Source of the DNA: Bacteroides sp. CAG:1060
GTDB lineage: Bacteria; Bacteroidota; Bacteroidia; Bacteroidales; UBA932
Direction of reading: 5' to 3'
Assembly (NCBI GenBank): GCA_000432655.1
Contig: HF986328.1
Span: forward strand, 42,416-53,739
Length of the DNA stretch: 11,324 bases
Position numbers and translations under genes: made by a program. Under the pieces are notes generated by a model. It was not told where the DNA came from, searched no databases, and saw only the letters and a list, made by a program, of their open reading frames with translations. This document shows positions 7,601 through 11,324 of the stretch, piece by piece. Position 1 is the first letter of the stretch. The number at the start of each line of letters is the position of its first letter.

Positions 7601-8358
7601 TTCGCAAATTTATACCTCAAAAGCACCCATGGAATTCGTTTCCATTTGAATACCGGCTTTCTGGAGTCCCCGCCGAATGTATTCAGATGTCCGACTATAG
7701 TGGCATATCTCTTCCGGGAAACGGCATACTTCTTACGCACATAGTCCAACGAATCCTTAAAAGAGGCGGACAACTTGCCGAAAGAATGATGAAGGCTCTC
7801 CAGTTTCACGGTGCGGGACTGAATCCCGGCCCTCTCATAGGCGCATGCGCAGAAATCCTCCACATACATATCAAAAGACAGGTGCTCATCGAACCGCAAT
7901 CCGTGATCCCTAACAATGGAAGAATGAAATATAAGGCACTGACAGTCAAATGTATCCACACGCCCTTCAAATTCCTTTCCACGAATCACTATCTCTTTTC
8001 GGTCATTTTTGGTACTCTGTGAGACATACCCCATCGGCACTATAACGTCCACGGTCTTGCGCTCCTCGACAAATACCCCTATCGGGCCGTACAGATAAGC
8101 CGGATCCAAATTCTTCACCACATCGTAAAGCCTTTGCTTCACTTCCCAGTCCTCATGGCACAATACCACCCAACAATCCTCTTCAAGCGAATCAAGAAAA
8201 TCGTTGTAGCGCTTAGTAACAGGCTGATTATCAGCTACATTATCTACTTTCTTCAGAACACATCCCTTCAGAAAGTGATTCCCCAACAGGCATCTGAGGT
8301 ACATATCCTGATCCCGCACGACCGAAAATACTACGACCTTATCGTTTTTTGCTTCCAT
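7597..8358 (-). CDS. StrF-like family glycosyltransferase
   Basis: The protein has 253 residues from the ATG at 8358-8356. A TTG two codons earlier overlaps the uvrA stop and is a poorer choice. It resembles the small GT-A group containing streptomycin biosynthesis protein StrF (Glyco_tranf_2_5 type). The motifs are: an opening strand VVVFSVVRD (8-16), NQPVTKRYNDFLDS (44-57), and LCHEDWE (66-72), where the family has HqD. VDTFDCQCLIF (134-144), GLRFDEHLSFDMYVEDFCA (153-171; compare FDe...f..YD.D) and LHHSFGK (189-195) follow. No membrane segment is visible. It probably transfers a sugar to a growing surface polysaccharide; substrates are unknown. The ATG lies two bases after the uvrA TGA, and the stop overlaps the next gene by four bases, so it is clearly part of the leftward operon. 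Confidence 0.65.
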   Translation of the reverse strand: MEAKNDKVVVFSVVRDQDMYLRCLLGNHFLKGCVLKKVDNVADNQPVTKRYNDFLDSLEEDCWVVLCHEDWEVKQRLYDVVKNLDPAYLYGPIGVFVEERKTVDVIVPMGYVSQSTKNDRKEIVIRGKEFEGRVDTFDCQCLIFHSSIVRDHGLRFDEHLSFDMYVEDFCACAYERAGIQSRTVKLESLHHSFGKLSASFKDSLDYVRKKYAVSRKRYATIVGHLNTFGGDSRKPVFKWKRIPWVLLRYKFAK

Positions 8359-8360
8359 GG

Positions 8361-11195
8361 TCAATTATGGTTATTGAAAACATACTGAGACGTAAACGTA
8401 TCAGCATTCTGCATTTGCTCCGGAGTCCCCTCGAAAACGACTTCCCCTCCGGCATCCCCGGCATCAGGACCAAGATCTATAATCCAGTCCGCTGCCCTGA
8501 TGACATCCTGATTATGCTCCACCACCACTATTGAGTGTCCGGCATCAAGCAAGGTATCAAATGACTTCAGCAGCTTCTCTACATCATAGAAATGCAGTCC
8601 GGTAGTCGGTTCGTCAAATATAAACATTATTTTCTCAGGCTTGGACTTCCTCTCGCTCATGGACAGGAAATATGCAAGTTTGATTCGCTGGCTTTCGCCT
8701 CCGGAAAGTGTGGAACTGCTCTGTCCGAGCTTTATATAGCCAAGTCCGACAGACTGAAGAAAGCCAAGTCGGTGCACTATGGATGCAGCCAAATCTTCCT
8801 TCCCGGAAGAGAAAAAGTCCACAGCCTCATCCACGCTCATGTTCAGTATGTCATCTACGTTTTTCCCACGGTATCTCACCTCCAGGACTTCAGGCTTGAA
8901 CCTCTTTCCGCCACAGGTCTCGCAGACCATCTCCACGTCCGCCATAAACTGCATGGGGATTCTTACAAGCCCCTCTCCCTGACATTCGGGACAACGTCCG
9001 CCATCCGTATTGAACGAGAAATAATTGGCCTTATAGCCATTTATCTTCGCATACTGCTGCTCGGCAAGGAGTTTACGGATATCATCATAAATCTTAAGAT
9101 ATGTGACAGCATTGGAGCGGGAACTTCTTCCGATAGGATTCTGATCGACATATTCCACCCTTGTGATTCGATCCAGATTGCCTTCAAGACCGCGGAAAAT
9201 GCCCGGTTGGTCTCCGGACTCGTTCAATCGCCGGAACATGGCGGGATAGAGTATGTCCCCCACAAGGGAAGACTTTCCGGAACCTGACACTCCTGTTACC
9301 ACAGTAAGCACGCCAAGAGGGAATTTCACGTCTATATCCTTGAGATTATGCTCCATAGCCCCTTTTATCACTATGGAATACTGCCAGCTGCGACGGGTTC
9401 GCGTATAGCGAGGGCGACTTCCATTCAGGTACGAAAGGGTGAGAGACTTATCGTTGTCGGCAGACTTCTGTCCGGAAGACAGCCGTCCGTAATAGATGAC
9501 CTCCCCTCCGTTGCATCCAGCACCGGGTCCCATATCCACCAGGAGATCCGAAGCCCTCATGATATCTTCGTCATGCTCCACGACTATCACCGTATTGCCT
9601 ATGTCCCTCAGATCTTTAAGCACTTTTATAAGTCTCGCCGTGTCCCGTGGATGAAGGCCGATACTCGGCTCGTCAAGAATGTACATCGAGCCGACAAGAC
9701 TGGAGCCAAGCGCAGTCACAAGATTCACTCTCTGGCTTTCACCTCCGGACAGAGTGTTGCATGCCCGGTTAAGCGTCAAATACGACAACCCTACTTCCTT
9801 TATGCAATTAAGTCTGGAGAGAATCTCGTGGAGCGGCTCCTCTATTACCTTGCGCTCGTTGTCAGATATGTCAAGCGTCGAAAAGAAACTGATGGCATCA
9901 TCCACATTCATCCTCAACACATCATCAATAGTTCTGCCGCATACCTTCACCCACAGGGCCTCTTTGCGCAGACGGCTGCCCCCACACTCCGGACACACGG
10001 TACGCCCGCAAAAACGCGACCGCCTATATTTGAACCAAAAACGCGACAGCATATATTTGAACTGAATCTTGAATTTCTGAGTGTCAACCCACTCGAAAAA
10101 CTCTTCAATCCCGATTATGGAGTTGTCATCACCGGGCACGGAATGTCCTTTCCAGATTGTCTTTTTAGCAGATTCCGGGAGTTTGCAGTACGGCTCAAAC
10201 AAAGGAATATCGTACCTGTCCGCCACCTGGATAAGATGTTCTCTGAACCAGCCCATCTTCTCTCCTCGCCAACATGCTATCGCACCATCATATATGCTTT
10301 TTGTCTTGTCCGGCACGACAAGATCTTCGCTGACACCTATTACTTTTCCCAACCCGCCACAATTAGGACATGCCCCAAGCGGAGAATTGAAACTGAAAAG
10401 ATAGTCGTCCGGACGCAGGAACTTGATTCCGTCTTTCTCGAGTTTGTCGCAGAAGGCTTTTACAATGGAATGCTCGTCCGCCACATACACATGGCCCATT
10501 CCCCGGGAGAACGCATCGGATACTGAGGCAAGAAGCCTTGTACGCGTATCTTCGTCAAAAGGCTCACCGCCCCGTACCCGGTCTATCAGCAGATATACCT
10601 CATCGGGATAATCCCCATCCTTCTGCAGCATCTCGTCTATCTTGACGGCCCGTCCGGCAGCATAAAGCCTGTTATACCCGTCTTCCTTGAGAGACAGCAT
10701 CATCTCCACCCTGTCGTCCCTCTTCCCCCAGCCAATGTCAGCAAGTATAAAATAGACTCCGCTTGCAGCATTCTCAATATATGACAGCACATCCTGCACC
10801 TTATCGGCCTTGACCTCCTCTCCGGAGACAGGTGAAAACGTGTGTCCTATTCTGGAGAACACCAGTCTTATGAAATCATATATTTCGGTGGTAGTTGCAA
10901 CCGTAGAGCGAGGATTACGGGTCGTAACTTTCTGCTCGATTGCTATCGCCGGAGGAATACCTTCAATGGAGTCCACATCCGGCTTGCTCATACGTCCGAG
11001 AAACTGTCTCGCATACGAAGACAGACTCTCGGAGAAACGCCGCTGCCCTTCTGCATACAACGTATCGAAGACCAGCGAAGATTTTCCGGAACCGGAGATG
11101 CCGGTCACGACGACAAGTTCGTCCCTTGGTATATCAAGAGTCAGATTCTTAAGATTGTTGACTCTGGCTCCCCTTATCGAAATCTTTTCTTTCAC
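8361..11195 (-). CDS. uvrA: UvrABC system protein A (excinuclease ABC subunit A)
   Basis: UvrA is the damage-sensing ATPase of nucleotide excision repair; as a dimer it loads UvrB at DNA lesions. I chose GTG at 11195-11193, giving 944 residues and the start (M)[17 protein letters not shown] typical of the family. A TTG at 11210, with AAGGA five bases before it, is an alternative; the more distant TTG at 11276 only adds unrelated sequence. Both ABC halves are intact: Walker [10 protein letters not shown] (32-40), signature LSGGESQR (482-489) and DEPSIGLHP (508-516); then GVSGSGKSS (635-643), LSGGESQR (830-837) and DEP (861-863). The C-terminal C4 zinc finger is complete (Cys735, 738, 758, 761). 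In the N-terminal half, CPNC (276-279) and CPEC (401-404) are present. The upstream CxxC of the first E. coli zinc finger is reduced to one cysteine (249), which I recall as usual in Bacteroidetes. Residues 378-395 are an in-frame 9-residue tandem duplication. Confidence 0.97.
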   Translation of the reverse strand: MKEKISIRGARVNNLKNLTLDIPRDELVVVTGISGSGKSSLVFDTLYAEGQRRFSESLSSYARQFLGRMSKPDVDSIEGIPPAIAIEQKVTTRNPRSTVATTTEIYDFIRLVFSRIGHTFSPVSGEEVKADKVQDVLSYIENAASGVYFILADIGWGKRDDRVEMMLSLKEDGYNRLYAAGRAVKIDEMLQKDGDYPDEVYLLIDRVRGGEPFDEDTRTRLLASVSDAFSRGMGHVYVADEHSIVKAFCDKLEKDGIKFLRPDDYLFSFNSPLGACPNCGGLGKVIGVSEDLVVPDKTKSIYDGAIACWRGEKMGWFREHLIQVADRYDIPLFEPYCKLPESAKKTIWKGHSVPGDDNSIIGIEEFFEWVDTQKFKIQFKYMLSRFWFKYRRSRFCGRTVCPECGGSRLRKEALWVKVCGRTIDDVLRMNVDDAISFFSTLDISDNERKVIEEPLHEILSRLNCIKEVGLSYLTLNRACNTLSGGESQRVNLVTALGSSLVGSMYILDEPSIGLHPRDTARLIKVLKDLRDIGNTVIVVEHDEDIMRASDLLVDMGPGAGCNGGEVIYYGRLSSGQKSADNDKSLTLSYLNGSRPRYTRTRRSWQYSIVIKGAMEHNLKDIDVKFPLGVLTVVTGVSGSGKSSLVGDILYPAMFRRLNESGDQPGIFRGLEGNLDRITRVEYVDQNPIGRSSRSNAVTYLKIYDDIRKLLAEQQYAKINGYKANYFSFNTDGGRCPECQGEGLVRIPMQFMADVEMVCETCGGKRFKPEVLEVRYRGKNVDDILNMSVDEAVDFFSSGKEDLAASIVHRLGFLQSVGLGYIKLGQSSSTLSGGESQRIKLAYFLSMSERKSKPEKIMFIFDEPTTGLHFYDVEKLLKSFDTLLDAGHSIVVVEHNQDVIRAADWIIDLGPDAGDAGGEVVFEGTPEQMQNADTFTSQYVFNNHN
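10010..10063. repeat. 27-bp in-frame tandem duplication inside uvrA
   Basis: Two adjacent 27-base copies, 10010-10036 and 10037-10063, differ at three positions by my count (24/27 identical). Both contain AAAAACGCGAC and TATATTTGAAC. On the coding (-) strand they give QFKYMLSRF followed by WFKYRRSRF, UvrA residues 378-386 and 387-395, just before the CPEC cysteine pair at 401-404. The reading frame is kept. Confidence 0.9.
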
Positions 11196-11324
11196 CTCTG
11201 AATTTTGCAACCCAATCCTTACCCCAAAGAACCCACACGGCACACAGGCAGAAGCCAAGGAACACAAAAGCCACAAGAGTGGTCAGTTTGGACGGCTTGC
11301 TCGCCTTTACAGGCAGCACCGGAG
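11149..11324 (-). CDS. C-terminal end of a membrane protein, possibly a Wzz-type chain-length regulator (partial)
   Basis: An open frame enters from the right edge and ends at TAA (11151-11149). It gives 57 residues: a proline/lysine segment ([12 protein letters not shown]), one hydrophobic helix of about 21 residues (about 13-33, with [15 protein letters not shown]) and a charged cytoplasmic-type tail ([14 protein letters not shown]...). A proline-rich stretch leading into a last membrane helix is typical of Wzz/polysaccharide co-polymerase proteins, which set O-antigen or capsule chain length. That fits the glycosyltransferases downstream, but other membrane proteins could end this way. The frame overlaps the start of uvrA by 47 bases in another phase. 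Its reality rests on the coherent helix and tail and on the absence of stops; the start is outside the window. Confidence 0.55.
   Translation of the reverse strand, partial: PVLPVKASKPSKLTTLVAFVFLGFCLCAVWVLWGKDWVAKFRGERKDFDKGSQSQQS

Noticed and set aside
7601..7616. A TAAATTTG string on the - strand just before the 236-residue glycosyltransferase, resembling a Bacteroidetes -7 element
   Set aside because: No TTG lies 19-20 bases upstream of it, it would leave almost no leader, and the gene is already coupled to its upstream neighbour by an ATGA overlap.
6878..7744. A 288-codon open frame on the + strand
   Set aside because: It lies antisense to the two glycosyltransferase genes, which have coherent motifs and coupled joints on the - strand. 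The + strand product shows no recognisable features.
8592..9287. A 231-codon open frame on the + strand
   Set aside because: It is antisense to the second ABC half of uvrA and lacks any family motif.
9348..10526. A 392-codon open frame on the + strand
   Set aside because: It is exactly antisense to uvrA, whose motifs are unmistakable. The product is rich in H, R and P, with no domain wording; it is a by-product of uvrA codon use.
8600..10900. Missing first CxxC of the N-terminal zinc finger in UvrA (only Cys249 remains) as a sign of a degenerate protein
   Set aside because: All ATPase motifs and the C-terminal zinc finger are intact, and I recall the same loss in other Bacteroidetes UvrA proteins, so it is probably a lineage feature.
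11196..11276. A 27-residue N-terminal extension of UvrA starting at TTG 11276
   Set aside because: These codons are the out-of-frame reading of the upstream membrane-protein end, and UvrA proteins normally start close to the IRGARxNNL segment.

Overview
The window looks like chromosomal DNA from the order Bacteroidales. The evidence is a six-gene Na+-translocating NADH:quinone reductase (Na+-NQR) operon with Bacteroidetes-type proteins, a Bacteroidetes promoter (TTG-N19-TAnnTTTG), a lipobox protein resembling fimbrillin/Mfa proteins, and a UvrA whose wording matches Bacteroidetes homologues as I remember them. No database search was possible, so family names rest on motif recognition. Genus is not resolved.

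Left part, + strand (1-4972): the 3' end of nqrA, then complete nqrB, nqrC, nqrD, nqrE and nqrF, packed with gaps of 2-12 bases and closed by a clear hairpin terminator. Together they encode the membrane pump that moves electrons from NADH to quinone while exporting Na+. The cofactor residues I could look for in NqrB to NqrF are present; NqrA is cut by the window edge.

Middle (4973-6022): a short AT-rich stretch holds an 11-bp inverted repeat and a well-formed Bacteroidetes promoter. It drives one + strand gene for a lipoprotein with fimbrillin-like features. The promoter shows that the gene starts at 5072, not at the earlier in-frame ATG.

Right part, - strand (6019-11324): a tightly packed, probably single transcript read from right to left. 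It runs: the C-terminal end of a membrane protein (possibly a Wzz-type polysaccharide chain-length regulator, cut by the window edge), uvrA, a StrF-like glycosyltransferase, a second putative GT-A glycosyltransferase, and an RgpF-family glycan synthesis protein. Joints are a 47-base overlap, a 2-base gap, a 4-base ATGA overlap and a 10-base gap. The glycosyltransferases probably build a surface polysaccharide or LPS; uvrA is the odd member, a DNA-repair ATPase embedded among them. The last gene converges on the lipoprotein gene and their stop codons overlap.

There is no gene-free stretch above 300 bases. I saw no tRNA, rRNA, CRISPR array, insertion sequence or attachment site. I found no convincing new multi-gene system. 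The best leads are a 27-bp in-frame tandem duplication in UvrA next to a CxxC pair, the placement of uvrA inside a glycan operon with overlapping reading frames, and the inverted repeat beside the lipoprotein promoter.
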